NCBI RefSeq assembly: GCF_002835665.1
Contig: NZ_PIZV01000037.1
Location: forward strand, 1 to 64,000
Length of the DNA stretch: 64,000 nucleotides
DNA from: Chryseobacterium sp. PMSZPI
GTDB lineage: Bacteria > Bacteroidota > Bacteroidia > Flavobacteriales > Weeksellaceae
Reading direction: 5' to 3'
Under the pieces are notes generated by a model. That model saw nothing but the letters and a program-made list of their open reading frames with translations. It was not told the origin of the DNA and searched no databases. Positions within the stretch are counted from its first letter, which is position 1. Each line of letters opens with the position of its first letter. This document shows positions 44,652 through 55,129 of the stretch, piece by piece. Position numbers and translations under genes: made by a program.

Positions 44652-45773
44652 CTAGTTCTTATCCAGGACTGCGGGTGCTTTAAGTTGATTGATCGTGTTT
44701 TCAAGATGATCCGTAATCTTTTTTATTTCGATATGTGGCTTGAAGATCAGGCTTTTCCCTTTTTCCTCATCGGCAATGTTAGACAAGATGATAACAGAGG
44801 TTCTTGTTTCCGGATAATAGATGTTCAAAGATGGAGATCCTTTTACATATCCACTATGGAAATAAGAAGTGGGTTTCCCTATATTCAGCATAATCCCATA
44901 AGCATACCCCATTTTTCCAAAAATAGGATGATGTCTTTCTGCGCTTTGAGCCATAAATTGTTTGAGGGTTTCAGGTTTTAAGATTTTTCCGCCATACAAC
45001 GCATTATTCCAAATATGGAGATCCTGAATCGTAGACAGTATTCCTCCGGCAGGAGTACCAATTTCTTTTCCGCCTAATCTTTTCGGCATATTGGGAACCT
45101 CTTCATGTTTGCTTCCGTTGCCAAGATAGGCACTGGCGAAATGAGTCCCTTTAAAAATATTGCCTGTGGAAGAGTGATTCATTCCCACTTTTTTGAAAAG
45201 CTCCTGAGCGTTGATATCATACGATTTTCCTGAGACTGTTTCAACAATTTTGCCCAAGGCATTAAACCCGTCGTTGGAATAAAAGAAGTTGCTGCCACTT
45301 TTAAACATAAGCTTTCCTCCCAACATATTTAATCCTGAAGTGTGGTTCAAAAGTTGGTGAATGGTAATATTTTCATATTCTTTAGTCTGGAATTCTTTCA
45401 GGTATTTTGAAACTTTATCCGTAATATTCAGTTTTCCTTGCTCCATTTGAAGTAAAACCATAACGGCGGTAAATTGTTTACTTACAGATCCGATTGCAAA
45501 AATAGTATTGCTGTCAATTCTTGTTTTTCTTTTAAAATCAGAAAACCCATTTTCTTTTTCATAAAGCTGTAGGGAATCTTTGAAAACTGCAACACTTCCG
45601 TTGAAATGATATTTTTTAAAAACAGAATCAATTTGTTGTTCTAAAAGTGTTTTCTGAAAAGCAGTAATCGTAGAATCAATAATAGCTTTTTTATCAATAG
45701 GAGCTCGGGATGTTTCTGTTTTGCATGAAAATAAAAAACAAAAAAGAAGAAGGAACGTTAAATTTTTAATCAC
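44652..45773 (-). CDS. Serine hydrolase, class C beta-lactamase-like lipoprotein
   Basis: This 373-residue protein starts with GTG and has lipobox LFSC (Cys17). The active-site set is complete: SVSK (Ser96, Lys99), YSN (Tyr165) and HSG near 325. The fold is that of penicillin-binding/AmpC-type hydrolases, which include D-alanyl carboxypeptidases, esterases and peptidases as well as lactamases. LLNHTSGL near 141-148 is typical of the esterase/peptidase subgroup. The substrate is unknown; antibiotic resistance should not be assumed. Confidence 0.9.
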   Translation of the reverse strand: MIKNLTFLLLFCFLFSCKTETSRAPIDKKAIIDSTITAFQKTLLEQQIDSVFKKYHFNGSVAVFKDSLQLYEKENGFSDFKRKTRIDSNTIFAIGSVSKQFTAVMVLLQMEQGKLNITDKVSKYLKEFQTKEYENITIHQLLNHTSGLNMLGGKLMFKSGSNFFYSNDGFNALGKIVETVSGKSYDINAQELFKKVGMNHSSTGNIFKGTHFASAYLGNGSKHEEVPNMPKRLGGKEIGTPAGGILSTIQDLHIWNNALYGGKILKPETLKQFMAQSAERHHPIFGKMGYAYGIMLNIGKPTSYFHSGYVKGSPSLNIYYPETRTSVIILSNIADEEKGKSLIFKPHIEIKKITDHLENTINQLKAPAVLDKN

Positions 45774-45906
45774 GGGTGTTTATTATTTTAGGTTGTAATC
45801 TTAAAGATAGTAAAATCTTAAAAAGTCTTAAAGGATGCAAAATCCATGCTAGAATAGGTTTTTTCTATCATGACAAATAGACAATATTCGTTTAGAGACT
45901 ATTTAA

Positions 45907-45914
45907 TACTTTTG
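45907..45914 (+). promoter_or_regulatory. -7 promoter element for the PLP decarboxylase gene
   Basis: TACTTTTG, 26 nt before the ATG at 45941. Confidence 0.5.
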
Positions 45915-45940
45915 AATAGATTATTCATTATCCAACAATC

Positions 45941-47350
45941 ATGAAAGAACATTTGAAACACGACTTAGAACAAATTAATCATCTATTAGACATCATAAAA
46001 AAGCAAGGTGTTGAATACCTGAAGCTTATCGGCGCTAGGCCAACATCTGTAAATCATATTCCTTTATGGGAAACACAGAATCTTCCGGAATCCGGCTACG
46101 GAACGGAAGAAACATTAAAAATATTTAATCAAAGATTTGAGCCCATTATGGTGGGTTCATCAGGGCCCCGGTATCTTGGATTTGTGACAGGAGGTACTAC
46201 ACCTGCTTCCGTTGCAGGAGACTGGCTAACCTCAATCTATGATCAGAATACTCAGTCTACCATAGGACAGGGAGATATCTCTGCAAATATAGAACTGGAA
46301 ACCATACATCTGATATTAGAACTTTTAGGGCTTCCGGATAGCTTTTTGGGAGGATTTGTAACAGGAGCTACCATGTCTAATTTTACCTGCCTGGGCGTTG
46401 CTCGTCAGTGGGTGGGAAAAGAGCAGGGGAAGGATATTGCTAAAGAAGGGATTTCAGGATTAATTAAAATCCTTACGGCGACACCACATTCTTCATCCAT
46501 AAAATCTTTATCACTTTTGGGATTAGGAAGTAATAATATTGTGAAAGTTAAAACAGCAGAAGGAGAACGGGAAGCTATTTGTATAAGAGATTTAGAAGAT
46601 CAGATGATAAAACTTAATGGGGAACCATTTATTTTAATTTCCAGTGGTGGAACAGTAAATACTGTTGATTTTGACGATTTTATGGAAATCAAAAAATTAA
46701 AAGAACAATATAACTTCTGGTGGCATATTGATGCTGCTTTTGGAGGTTTTGCAGCTTGCTCGGAAACTCATAGTCATCTTGTGAAAGGATGGGAATATGC
46801 AGACAGTATTACGGTAGATTGCCATAAATGGCTGAATGTTCCTTATGAAAGTGCTGTATTTTTAATCAAAGAACAATACAAAATTTTACAGGTGGAAACC
46901 TTTCAAAACTCCAATGCTCCTTATTTGGGAGATCCTTTGGAAAATTTTGGGTATCTAAACTTTCTTCCTGAAAACTCAAGGAGATTAAAAGCGCTTCCTG
47001 CATGGTTTTCCCTTATGGCTTATGGTAGAGAAGGCTATAAGAATATTATAAATCAAAATATATCGTTGGCCAATCAGTTCGGGCAATTGCTTGAGCGCAG
47101 TAATGATTTTAAATTATTAGCTCCGGTACGGCTGAATACAGTTTGTTTTACCTTAAAAGATAGTGAAAAACAAGATGAGGTTGGACGATTTTTAGAGACT
47201 CTTAATGATACCGGAAAAGTATTTATGACTCCTACTTTTTATAACGGACATAGTGGAATTCGGGCAGCTTTTGTCAATTGGATGACAGGTGAAAATGATA
47301 TTCAATTGATTTTTGAGACAATGAATGAAGTTATTACACAATTGAAGTAA
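45941..47350 (+). CDS. Group II PLP-dependent decarboxylase family protein
   Basis: This 469-residue enzyme is PLP-dependent: TPHSS (His183, cofactor stacking), HIDAAFGG (Asp264) and DCHKW (Lys296, Schiff base). The GGFVTGATMSNFTCLGVARQW region is also family typical. Relatives decarboxylate aromatic amino acids, glutamate, aspartate or diaminobutyrate, and the substrate cannot be assigned here. It is a single gene, followed by a palindromic repeat instead of a classical terminator. Confidence 0.9.
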   Translation: MKEHLKHDLEQINHLLDIIKKQGVEYLKLIGARPTSVNHIPLWETQNLPESGYGTEETLKIFNQRFEPIMVGSSGPRYLGFVTGGTTPASVAGDWLTSIYDQNTQSTIGQGDISANIELETIHLILELLGLPDSFLGGFVTGATMSNFTCLGVARQWVGKEQGKDIAKEGISGLIKILTATPHSSSIKSLSLLGLGSNNIVKVKTAEGEREAICIRDLEDQMIKLNGEPFILISSGGTVNTVDFDDFMEIKKLKEQYNFWWHIDAAFGGFAACSETHSHLVKGWEYADSITVDCHKWLNVPYESAVFLIKEQYKILQVETFQNSNAPYLGDPLENFGYLNFLPENSRRLKALPAWFSLMAYGREGYKNIINQNISLANQFGQLLERSNDFKLLAPVRLNTVCFTLKDSEKQDEVGRFLETLNDTGKVFMTPTFYNGHSGIRAAFVNWMTGENDIQLIFETMNEVITQLK

Positions 47351-47358
47351 AATTTTAT

Positions 47359-47483
47359 GCCACTAATGCACGAATATTTTAATGCTGTATTTTTAAGAAT
47401 CATTATTAGGACTATATTTATATAATTTTAAAAAATCACAATATATAAATTTAGCGAAATAATATTATTAGTGCATTAGTGGC
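47359..47483. repeat. Palindromic intergenic repeat
   Basis: GCCACTAATGCAC (from 47359) is inverted as GTGCATTAGTGGC (to 47483), and the AATATT flanks also match. It fills the gap between two convergent genes and may serve as their terminator. Confidence 0.8.
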
Positions 47484-47490
47484 CAAAAAA

Positions 47491-48201
47491 CTATTGAGGA
47501 ACCAGATCACAAAACCAGAAAATGTATTCTTCATCATTGTCTTCGGAAGTAGATTTTGGTTTGGGGTAGGTCTTTTTCACTGTTTCTCCAATTTCAAAAG
47601 GTATTGGCTTTTTAAAAATTGGTCCATCAAAGGCAAACGTATGAAATTCACCATTTTCTCCACATGGGTCTACATTTTTGGGTAAATCTTTAATAAAATC
47701 ATGATCTATGACTCTTCCGGCAAAGCTCTTATCCAAATATGCTCCGTTGACACATGTGACAATGGTTTTAAAACCAAGATCAAGAAACTCATGAATAAGA
47801 TCTGAGGTATTTCTTTTCCAAAGTGGAAAAATAGCTTTCATCCCGATTGTATTTAATTGTTCTTCACGATACCGGCGAAGATCCTCCAGAAAGATATCTC
47901 CAAAAATGGAATGTGTAACTCCTGTAGATTGAATTTCGGACATTGTTTTACTCATAATTTTCTGATACTCTTCCATGGATGGCTCCTTGGGAAGTTCCAT
48001 TTTTACCAAAGGAACTCCAAGGCTGGAAGCTTGTTGTTCTAAAAGAGATACATGAACACCATGCATGGAAATTCTTTGAAACTCTTCATTAATACTCGTT
48101 AACAGAGTACTTATCTCATATCGGTCTTCTTTTAAAATATGGTAAAGAGCTAATGCGGAATCTTTTCCACTGCTCCAATTGAATAGGGCTTTGGGCTTCA
48201 T
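47491..48201 (-). CDS. Dph6-like ATP-dependent ammonia ligase family protein
   Basis: This 236-residue protein has the N-terminal PP-loop WSSGKDSALALYHIL (about 9-23), then GDIFLEDLRRYRE, FPLWKRNT and CGENGEFHTFAFDGPIF. These are the pattern of diphthine-ammonia ligase (Dph6) and its bacterial relatives. Bacteria do not make diphthamide, so the bacterial substrate is unknown. The gene is divergent from the M16 peptidase gene. Confidence 0.88.
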   Translation of the reverse strand: MKPKALFNWSSGKDSALALYHILKEDRYEISTLLTSINEEFQRISMHGVHVSLLEQQASSLGVPLVKMELPKEPSMEEYQKIMSKTMSEIQSTGVTHSIFGDIFLEDLRRYREEQLNTIGMKAIFPLWKRNTSDLIHEFLDLGFKTIVTCVNGAYLDKSFAGRVIDHDFIKDLPKNVDPCGENGEFHTFAFDGPIFKKPIPFEIGETVKKTYPKPKSTSEDNDEEYIFWFCDLVPQ

Positions 48202-48326
48202 TGATGATGGTATAATTAAAATGTAATTTTATTATGAAATTGTAACATTCTGGTGATTTATATTGTCTAATTATTATTGAAATAACATGATAAAACCTTA
48301 CATTTAAACAAAATTAAATAAAACAC

Positions 48327-51059
48327 ATGAAAAATCTATTAATCGGGACAGCAGTCCTGTTTTTTACGGGAGTGGCGAATCCTGTATTTTCGCAAAAAGC
48401 TGAGTCTCCCCAATTCGTGAGTAATACGGAAGGTATAAAGGAATATACCCTGAATAACGGAATGAAGGTTCTTTTGATTCCGGATCCTTCTCAGAGTAAT
48501 ATGGTGGTGAACATTATTTACAATGTAGGCTCCAAACATGAAGGATATGGAGAAAAAGGAATGGCTCACCTACTTGAACATATGCTGTTTAAAAGTACTA
48601 AAAAATTAGGCGATATTAAAAAGCAACTGTCCGATAAAGGAGGAGATGCTAATGGAACCACTTGGTATGATAGAACAAATTATTATGAAATTTTTCCTTC
48701 CAGCGAGGAGAATCTGAAGTGGGCGATAGAAATGGAAGCCGACAGGATGGTGAATGCAACGATCCTTCAGACAGATTTAGATAAAGAATTTTCTGTTGTA
48801 AGGAATGAATTTGAAATCGGTGAAAACAGACCTGGAGATGTCTTGATGGAACGTATTGTATCAACGGCCTATTTATGGCATAATTACGGAAACAGTACCA
48901 TCGGAAGTAAAGAAGATATTGAAAGAGTAAAAGCCCCAACACTTAGAAAATTCTACGAAAAACATTATCAGCCGGATAATGCAACACTTGTTGTAGCAGG
49001 TAAATTTGATGAAAAGCAAGCCTTAAACTATATTTCTCAATATTTCTCTACGATTCCGAGACCATCAAGGGTTTTAGACCAAACTTATACTGTGGAGCCT
49101 GCTCAGGATGGAGAACGTTTTATAGAGTTGAAGCGCTCGGGAGACAGTAAAATTGTAGGAGCATTATATCATACAGCTCCTTACGCAGATAAAGATTATG
49201 CTGCTTTGGATGCATTATCGGAAATTTTAACAGCAGACCCTTCCGGATACCTGTATAAAGCTATGATTGATTCTCATAAAGCAGCTTCAGTATACTCTTA
49301 TCAGCCGACAGTAAGGGATGCTGCGTACATGTATTTTGGTTTGGAAGTTCCTGCGGATAAAGATGTCAAAGCTGTAGAAAATGATTTCAGAGCAGAATTA
49401 GATAAAGTAGCAGCCATTAAATATACGGAACAGGATGTTACAAGAGCAAAAGCTAAGATTTTAAAACAAATCGAAAACACCAAAAACAATACGATCAATT
49501 TTGCGATTAGTTTAACGGAAATTGTTGGAGCAGGGAATTATAAACTAGGAATGCTGTATCGCGATAATATTGAAAAATTAACGCTGGCAGATGTTCAGAG
49601 AGTTGCTGATAAATATTTTAAAACAAATAATAGAACAGTAGGTGTATTTATCCCCACTAAAGATGAGGTTAGAGTCAAGAATGTTGAATATTCCAACGAT
49701 CAAATTGCCAGCCTGACGAAGGATTATAAAGGAAAAGCATTAGAAAAAGAAGTGGCTCCTTTTGAAGCCAGCATTAAAAACCTAAAAGCGAATCTTTCAG
49801 AAGGGAAACTAAGCAACGGAATGAAGTATGGAGTGATTAAGAAGGAAATAAAAGGAGGGAAAGTTTTAGGAAGCTTCCGTTTTCCTGTAAGTAATGCGAA
49901 AGATTTGAGTGGAAAAGTCCAAATAGGAGCTTTGATGGCTCAGGTTATGAAAACCGGAACTAAAACTCATACAAAAGAACAAATCCAGGATATGCTTGAC
50001 CAGTGGAAGTCAAATATTAGTTTTTCATTCAACGGACAGACTTTATATGCAAATGTAAGTACTTATAAAGAGCATTTACCAAAAGTAATGGGATTAATGA
50101 AGGAGATTCTTACCGAGTCGAATTTCCCTGAAGCTGAATTAGCAAAAACAGTCAATGAATACAATACTTATCTGGAAGGCTCTTTAAATGATCCCCAGGC
50201 TTTGGCATTTACCGAAATTGAAAAAATTACGGAAAATTATCCTAAAGAAAGTATTTTCTATACACCGTCTTTCAAAGAACAGATTGAGACTAATAAAACC
50301 ATCAAAAGACAAGAGCTTGTAGATTTTTATAACAAGATTTTAGGAAGTAATAATGGAGTAGGGACAATGATCGGAGATCTGGACGCTAAAACAGCTTCCT
50401 CATTAATGGAAAGTACTTTTGCAAAATGGAATTCAAAATCGAATTACGAGCAGGTAAAGCCTGAACTTTTTGCTACCCAAAAACAAGATAAAGAATATTT
50501 AACTCCGGATAAAGAAAACGGAGCTGCTGTTGGAAAAATCAGTTTCAGCATGGATAAAAGGAGTCCTGATTATCCGGCATTGGTAATTGCTAATGAAATG
50601 CTGGGAAGCGGAGGATTCTTAACATCAAGAATTCCTACAAGACTTCGTGAAAAAGAAGGAATCAGCTATGGTGCAGGATCTTATATTAATGTTCCTTCAG
50701 ATAATACTGTAGCGTCTTGGGGATGGTATGCGTTCTTTAATCCTACAAAGAAAGATGCTGTGAATAAAGCATTAAAAGAAGAGGTAAATAAAGCTGTAAA
50801 AGAAGGATTCAGTGAAGAGGAATTGAAATCGAACCTAAATTCTTGGCTGACTTCAAGAAAAACAGGTTTAGGAAATGACGGAACTTTAATGGGATTGGTT
50901 AACAGCCAGCTTCAATATGGTATTCCTTTAGATGATTATGATGCATTGGAAACTAAGGTTTCTGCATTAAAGGTAAGCCAGGTAAATGATGTTCTTAGAA
51001 AATACATCAATGAAGACAAACTGACTTCTGTTTTTGCCGGAGATTTTAATAAAAAATAA
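48327..51059 (+). CDS. M16 family zinc metallopeptidase (two-unit)
   Basis: This 910-residue protein has a signal peptide (ending NPVFSQ) and two M16 halves. The active half carries the inverted zinc motif HLLEH (81-85) with the distal Glu161 in VVRNEFE. The second half (from about 490) lacks HxxEH but keeps the inactive-domain RxxY-like GISYGAGSY region. These pitrilysin-type enzymes form a clamshell that degrades peptides of moderate size; the signal places it in the periplasm. It has a terminator at 51080-51108. Confidence 0.94.
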   Translation: MKNLLIGTAVLFFTGVANPVFSQKAESPQFVSNTEGIKEYTLNNGMKVLLIPDPSQSNMVVNIIYNVGSKHEGYGEKGMAHLLEHMLFKSTKKLGDIKKQLSDKGGDANGTTWYDRTNYYEIFPSSEENLKWAIEMEADRMVNATILQTDLDKEFSVVRNEFEIGENRPGDVLMERIVSTAYLWHNYGNSTIGSKEDIERVKAPTLRKFYEKHYQPDNATLVVAGKFDEKQALNYISQYFSTIPRPSRVLDQTYTVEPAQDGERFIELKRSGDSKIVGALYHTAPYADKDYAALDALSEILTADPSGYLYKAMIDSHKAASVYSYQPTVRDAAYMYFGLEVPADKDVKAVENDFRAELDKVAAIKYTEQDVTRAKAKILKQIENTKNNTINFAISLTEIVGAGNYKLGMLYRDNIEKLTLADVQRVADKYFKTNNRTVGVFIPTKDEVRVKNVEYSNDQIASLTKDYKGKALEKEVAPFEASIKNLKANLSEGKLSNGMKYGVIKKEIKGGKVLGSFRFPVSNAKDLSGKVQIGALMAQVMKTGTKTHTKEQIQDMLDQWKSNISFSFNGQTLYANVSTYKEHLPKVMGLMKEILTESNFPEAELAKTVNEYNTYLEGSLNDPQALAFTEIEKITENYPKESIFYTPSFKEQIETNKTIKRQELVDFYNKILGSNNGVGTMIGDLDAKTASSLMESTFAKWNSKSNYEQVKPELFATQKQDKEYLTPDKENGAAVGKISFSMDKRSPDYPALVIANEMLGSGGFLTSRIPTRLREKEGISYGAGSYINVPSDNTVASWGWYAFFNPTKKDAVNKALKEEVNKAVKEGFSEEELKSNLNSWLTSRKTGLGNDGTLMGLVNSQLQYGIPLDDYDALETKVSALKVSQVNDVLRKYINEDKLTSVFAGDFNKK

Positions 51060-51079
51060 TTTTATAAATATTCAAAAGT

Positions 51080-51108
51080 AAAACCGCAGATCGCTCTGCG
51101 GTTTTTAT
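51080..51108 (+). terminator. Terminator after the M16 gene
   Basis: AAACCGCAGA / TCTGCGGTTT stem, then a T run. Confidence 0.88.
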
Positions 51109-51127
51109 TTTGTAGTGAAAACAAATA

Positions 51128-51162
51128 AAAACCTAACAGGATTCTGAATCCTGTTAGGTTTG
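51128..51162 (-). terminator. Terminator after icmF
   Basis: Near-perfect stem AACCTAACAGGATTC / GAATCCTGTTAGGTT; on the minus strand it is followed by a short T run. Confidence 0.85.
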
Positions 51163-51192
51163 TTTTATATACTTTGGAAGACAAATTGCTTC

Positions 51193-54100
51193 TTACATAT
51201 TTCTTCTGTACTTGCCACCTACTTCAAATAAAGCATTGGTGATTTGTCCTAAAGAACAGAATTTAACAGCATCAATCATAACTTCGAATAAGTTTTGTTG
51301 ATTGATAGCAGCGTGTTGTAGTTTTTTCAAGGCTTCTTCTGATTTTCCTTCATTGGCTTGTTGGAAGTTGTGAAGTGCCTGGATCTGAGCTTGTTTTTCC
51401 TCTTCAGTAGAACGGATAACCTCTCCCGGGAGTACTGTTGGTGAACCATCTTTCCCTAGGAATGTATTCACTCCGATGATTGGATATTCTCCAGTGTGCT
51501 TCAACCATTCGTAATGCATAGATTCTTCCTGGATTTTAGAGCGTTGGTACATCGTTTCCATTGCACCTAGTACACCTCCTCTTTCCGTAATTCTGTCAAA
51601 CTCTGCATAAACAGCTTCTTCTACAAGATCTGTTAATTCCTCAATAATGAATGACCCTTGAAGTGGGTTCTCATTTTTAGCAAGACCTAATTCCTTGTTA
51701 ATAATCAACTGAATCGCCATAGCTCTTCTTACTGATTGTTCAGTAGGAGTGGTAATTGCTTCGTCATAAGCATTTGTATGAAGAGAATTACAGTTGTCAT
51801 AGATAGCATACAATGCCTGAAGCGTAGTTCTGATATCATTGAAATCAATTTCCTGAGCGTGTAAGGAACGACCGGAAGTCTGGATGTGGTATTTTAACAT
51901 TTGGCTTCTTTCGTCAGCACCATATTTCAATTTCATCGCTTTTGCCCAGATTCTTCTTGCTACACGACCGATTACTGAATATTCAGGGTCGATACCGTTA
52001 GAGAAGAAGAAAGATAGGTTCGGAGCAAAATCATTGATGTCCATTCCTCTGGATAGGTAATATTCTACATACGTGAAACCATTTGCCAAAGTGAATGCCA
52101 ACTGAGAAACAGGGTTTGCGCCGGCCTCGGCAATATGATATCCTGAAATAGAAACAGAATAGAAGTTTCTTACTTTTTCTTTGATAAAATATTCCTGAAC
52201 ATCACCCATTAATCTTAAAGCAAACTCAGTAGAGAAAATACAAGTATTCTGGGCCTGATCCTCTTTTAAAATATCAGCCTGAACAGTACCACGGACTGTA
52301 GCAATTGTCTTAGCTTTAATTTCAGCATAAACATCAGCAGGAATAATTTCATCACCCGTTAACCCTAAAAGCTGTAATCCTAATCCATTATTGGATGGTG
52401 GAAGTTCACCATTATATTGGGGTCTTTCTAGTCCTTTATCATCGAATTTTTCCTTAAGCTTAGCTTCAACTTTAGCTTCTAATCCGTTTTCTTTAATATA
52501 TTTTTCAACATTCTGATCGATGGCTGCATTCATGAAGAAAGCTAAGAGCATTGGAGCTGGACCATTAATGGTCATGGAAACGGAAGTCAATGCATTTACC
52601 AAATCAAACCCTGAGTAGAGTTTTTTTGCATCATCCAAAGTAGCGATAGATACTCCGGCGTTTCCGATTTTACCATAGATATCCGGTGGTAAAGCAGGAT
52701 CCTGTCCGTATAATGTTACAGAATCGAAAGCGGTAGATAAACGCTTTGCAGGCATTTCTGCAGATACATAATGGAATCTTCTGTTGGTTCTTTCCGGACC
52801 TCCTTCTCCTGCGAACATTCTTGTAGGATCTTCTCCCGTTCTCTTGAATGGATAAATTCCGGCTGTATAAGGGAAACTTCCCGGAAGGTTTTCCTGCCCT
52901 TTCCATTTGATAAGGTCACCCCAGTCATTGTACTTTGGTAATGCAATTTTTGGGATTCTCAAGTGGGATAGGGATTCTGTTGAGGTTTCCACTTTAATCT
53001 CTTTCCCTCTTACAAAATAAGAGTAAAATTCTGCATGGAAAGCCTTTTTTGTATCATCCCAAGTTTTTAGGAAATCGATATTATCTTGCTGAAGCTCTTT
53101 TTCTGCCTTTTGGTATTCAGTGTCTAAAGCTTCATTAGAAATTATATTTTTAACCCCTTCAATATGATACATTTTTCTGGCTAGCTCAGCTTGCTTTTCA
53201 ACATTGGTATCATACTGTTTGTTATTTTCAACAATTTCAGAAAGATAACGAACCCTTTTTGGAGGGATAATTGTTACTTCGTCTGTAACTTCTTGTTCAA
53301 CAAATGTTTTTAAATGTAAATCAGCAAATTTCTCATTTACTTTAGAAACTAATCTATTGTATAATTCTGTTGTCCCGTGATCGTTGAACTGAGATGCTTT
53401 TGTTGCGTAAACCGGCATTTCATCCAATTGTTGTTCCCATAATAAATGGTTTCTCTGGAACTGTTTTCTTACCGCTTGAAGAGCGTCAAGAGCACCACGC
53501 TTATCAGATTTATTTAATGCCACTAAATCGGCATAATCCAGCATGTCTATTTTTTCCAATTGTGTAGAGGCTCCATATTCGGGAGTCATTACATACATGG
53601 AAACATCTGCAAAGTCCGACACTTCTGAACCTGATTGTCCAATACCTGAAGTTTCAAGGATAATCACATCAGGATGAGCCAGTTTCAATACATTCAATGC
53701 GGAATGGATAAATGGAGACACAGAAACATTGTTTTCTCTGGTTGCCATAGAACGCATATAGACCCTGGGATCATTGATGGCATTCATACGAATTCTGTCG
53801 CCGAGAAGAGCCCCTCCTGTTTTCTTTTTAGAAGGGTCAATAGAAATGATAGCAATTTTTTTATCGATATTGGAACGTAGAAAACGTCTAACCAATTCGT
53901 CTGTTAAAGAAGATTTTCCTGCACCTCCGGTACCTGTAATACCGATAATCGGGATATTTAAATCTTTGGATTGCTCGTCGATAGCTTTTACCAATTCTGG
54001 TTTTTCATCCGAAAAGTTTTCAACAGCAGAAATAATCTGTGCAATACTTGAAGGGTTTTCAAAACTGATGGCTGCCAGATCTTTTGGGGTAACATCTTTT

Positions 54101-54540
54101 CCGGTAGCAAAGTCTGATCTGTGTACTAAATCATCAATCATTCCTTGTAAGCCAAGTTCGCGGCCGTCATCCGGAGAATAAATTCTGTCGATACCGTAAG
54201 ACATCAGGTCTTTGATTTCTTCCGGGAGGATTACACCGCCACCGCCACCAAAAATTTTGATCTGTGGTGAATTCTTTTCTCTTAAAAGATCATAGATATA
54301 TTTGAAATATTCGTTGTGACCTCCTTGGTAGGATGTTAACGCAATAGCATTGGCATCTTCCTGGATTGCTGTATTCACAACTTCCTCTGCTGATTTGTCG
54401 TGTCCTAAGTGAATGACTTCGCATCCGGTTCCCTGGATGACGCGACGCATAATATTGATCGCAGCATCATGTCCGTCAAATAATGAGGCCGCTGTTACGA
54501 TTCTTACCTTGTTGGTTGGAGTATATTTTTGGGTTTCCAT
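51193..54540 (-). CDS. icmF: Fused isobutyryl-CoA mutase (B12 domain, G-protein chaperone, mutase)
   Basis: This 1115-residue protein has three parts. First is an N-terminal cobalamin-binding domain ([17 protein letters not shown] with the base-off His, about 18-34, and [10 protein letters not shown]). Second is a MeaB-like GTPase (P-loop [12 protein letters not shown] near 200, [11 protein letters not shown] near 345). Third is a C-terminal methylmalonyl-CoA-mutase-type barrel from about 530 ([63 protein letters not shown]). The order B12-GTPase-mutase is that of IcmF, which interconverts isobutyryl-CoA and n-butyryl-CoA; MCM and MeaB are separate proteins. A related acyl substrate is possible. 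Confidence 0.93.
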   Translation of the reverse strand: METQKYTPTNKVRIVTAASLFDGHDAAINIMRRVIQGTGCEVIHLGHDKSAEEVVNTAIQEDANAIALTSYQGGHNEYFKYIYDLLREKNSPQIKIFGGGGGVILPEEIKDLMSYGIDRIYSPDDGRELGLQGMIDDLVHRSDFATGKDVTPKDLAAISFENPSSIAQIISAVENFSDEKPELVKAIDEQSKDLNIPIIGITGTGGAGKSSLTDELVRRFLRSNIDKKIAIISIDPSKKKTGGALLGDRIRMNAINDPRVYMRSMATRENNVSVSPFIHSALNVLKLAHPDVIILETSGIGQSGSEVSDFADVSMYVMTPEYGASTQLEKIDMLDYADLVALNKSDKRGALDALQAVRKQFQRNHLLWEQQLDEMPVYATKASQFNDHGTTELYNRLVSKVNEKFADLHLKTFVEQEVTDEVTIIPPKRVRYLSEIVENNKQYDTNVEKQAELARKMYHIEGVKNIISNEALDTEYQKAEKELQQDNIDFLKTWDDTKKAFHAEFYSYFVRGKEIKVETSTESLSHLRIPKIALPKYNDWGDLIKWKGQENLPGSFPYTAGIYPFKRTGEDPTRMFAGEGGPERTNRRFHYVSAEMPAKRLSTAFDSVTLYGQDPALPPDIYGKIGNAGVSIATLDDAKKLYSGFDLVNALTSVSMTINGPAPMLLAFFMNAAIDQNVEKYIKENGLEAKVEAKLKEKFDDKGLERPQYNGELPPSNNGLGLQLLGLTGDEIIPADVYAEIKAKTIATVRGTVQADILKEDQAQNTCIFSTEFALRLMGDVQEYFIKEKVRNFYSVSISGYHIAEAGANPVSQLAFTLANGFTYVEYYLSRGMDINDFAPNLSFFFSNGIDPEYSVIGRVARRIWAKAMKLKYGADERSQMLKYHIQTSGRSLHAQEIDFNDIRTTLQALYAIYDNCNSLHTNAYDEAITTPTEQSVRRAMAIQLIINKELGLAKNENPLQGSFIIEELTDLVEEAVYAEFDRITERGGVLGAMETMYQRSKIQEESMHYEWLKHTGEYPIIGVNTFLGKDGSPTVLPGEVIRSTEEEKQAQIQALHNFQQANEGKSEEALKKLQHAAINQQNLFEVMIDAVKFCSLGQITNALFEVGGKYRRNM

Positions 54541-54771
54541 AAAAATTCTAGAAAGTTTCTAAGTTTTCAAATATAATAATAAAAAAAGAACCTTGTGTTT
54601 GATTTTATATTGTTGACTTTCAATATTTTGAGATGCTTTATTTAATAAAAACTCTCCAGTTTTAGGTTTGATAATTTAAAAGTGTTCAGGTTCGGTAGTT
54701 GCAGAATTAAAAAAGATTGCAAGATTTCATTTACAAATTGGTATATCCTTACATTCTCGAATTAAAATTTT

Positions 54772-54779
54772 TACTTTTG
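54772..54779 (+). promoter_or_regulatory. -7 promoter element for the 110-aa membrane protein
   Basis: TACTTTTG, 17 nt before the ATG at 54797. Confidence 0.5.
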
Positions 54780-54796
54780 CATCATATTTTACAGAC

Positions 54797-55129
54797 ATGC
54801 AAAAAGCTTTGATATATTTCGCGTTGGGAACAGTAGTAAGTTTCCTTATCAATTACTTCTTTTTAAGTTCACAAAATATTGGATTGGATATTTATTATGC
54901 CTTTGCTTTTGGTTCTGCCTGGGGGATAGCTTATTATTTAGATACTCCCAACTTTACGTTACCACAAAAATTAGGATTGTCTTTTGTGGCTATGGGACTT
55001 CTTGTTTTAATAGGAACTCTGCTTTTTGACCTTAAATTGGCGATCCCTTCGATATTAAAGTTTTCTACGGTTTTTGTGGCCTACTATTTATTTGCCAGCT
55101 TCAGAGGAAATAAATCACTTCGTCGCTAG
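54797..55129 (+). CDS. Small four-helix membrane protein
   Basis: This 110-residue protein has four hydrophobic helices (about 3-23, 32-49, 57-75, 81-100) and a short basic tail NKSLRR. No family is recognised. Its stop overlaps the stop of the DUF3667 gene on the opposite strand by four bases. The function is unknown. Confidence 0.75.
   Translation: MQKALIYFALGTVVSFLINYFFLSSQNIGLDIYYAFAFGSAWGIAYYLDTPNFTLPQKLGLSFVAMGLLVLIGTLLFDLKLAIPSILKFSTVFVAYYLFASFRGNKSLRR

Noticed and set aside
44652..45773. Antibiotic-resistance beta-lactamase
   Set aside because: The SxxK, YxN and HSG motifs are shared with esterases and carboxypeptidases; nothing specific to AmpC lactamases was seen.
53774..54181. 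135-residue plus-strand frame inside icmF
   Set aside because: It is antisense to the GTPase part of a clearly coding gene.
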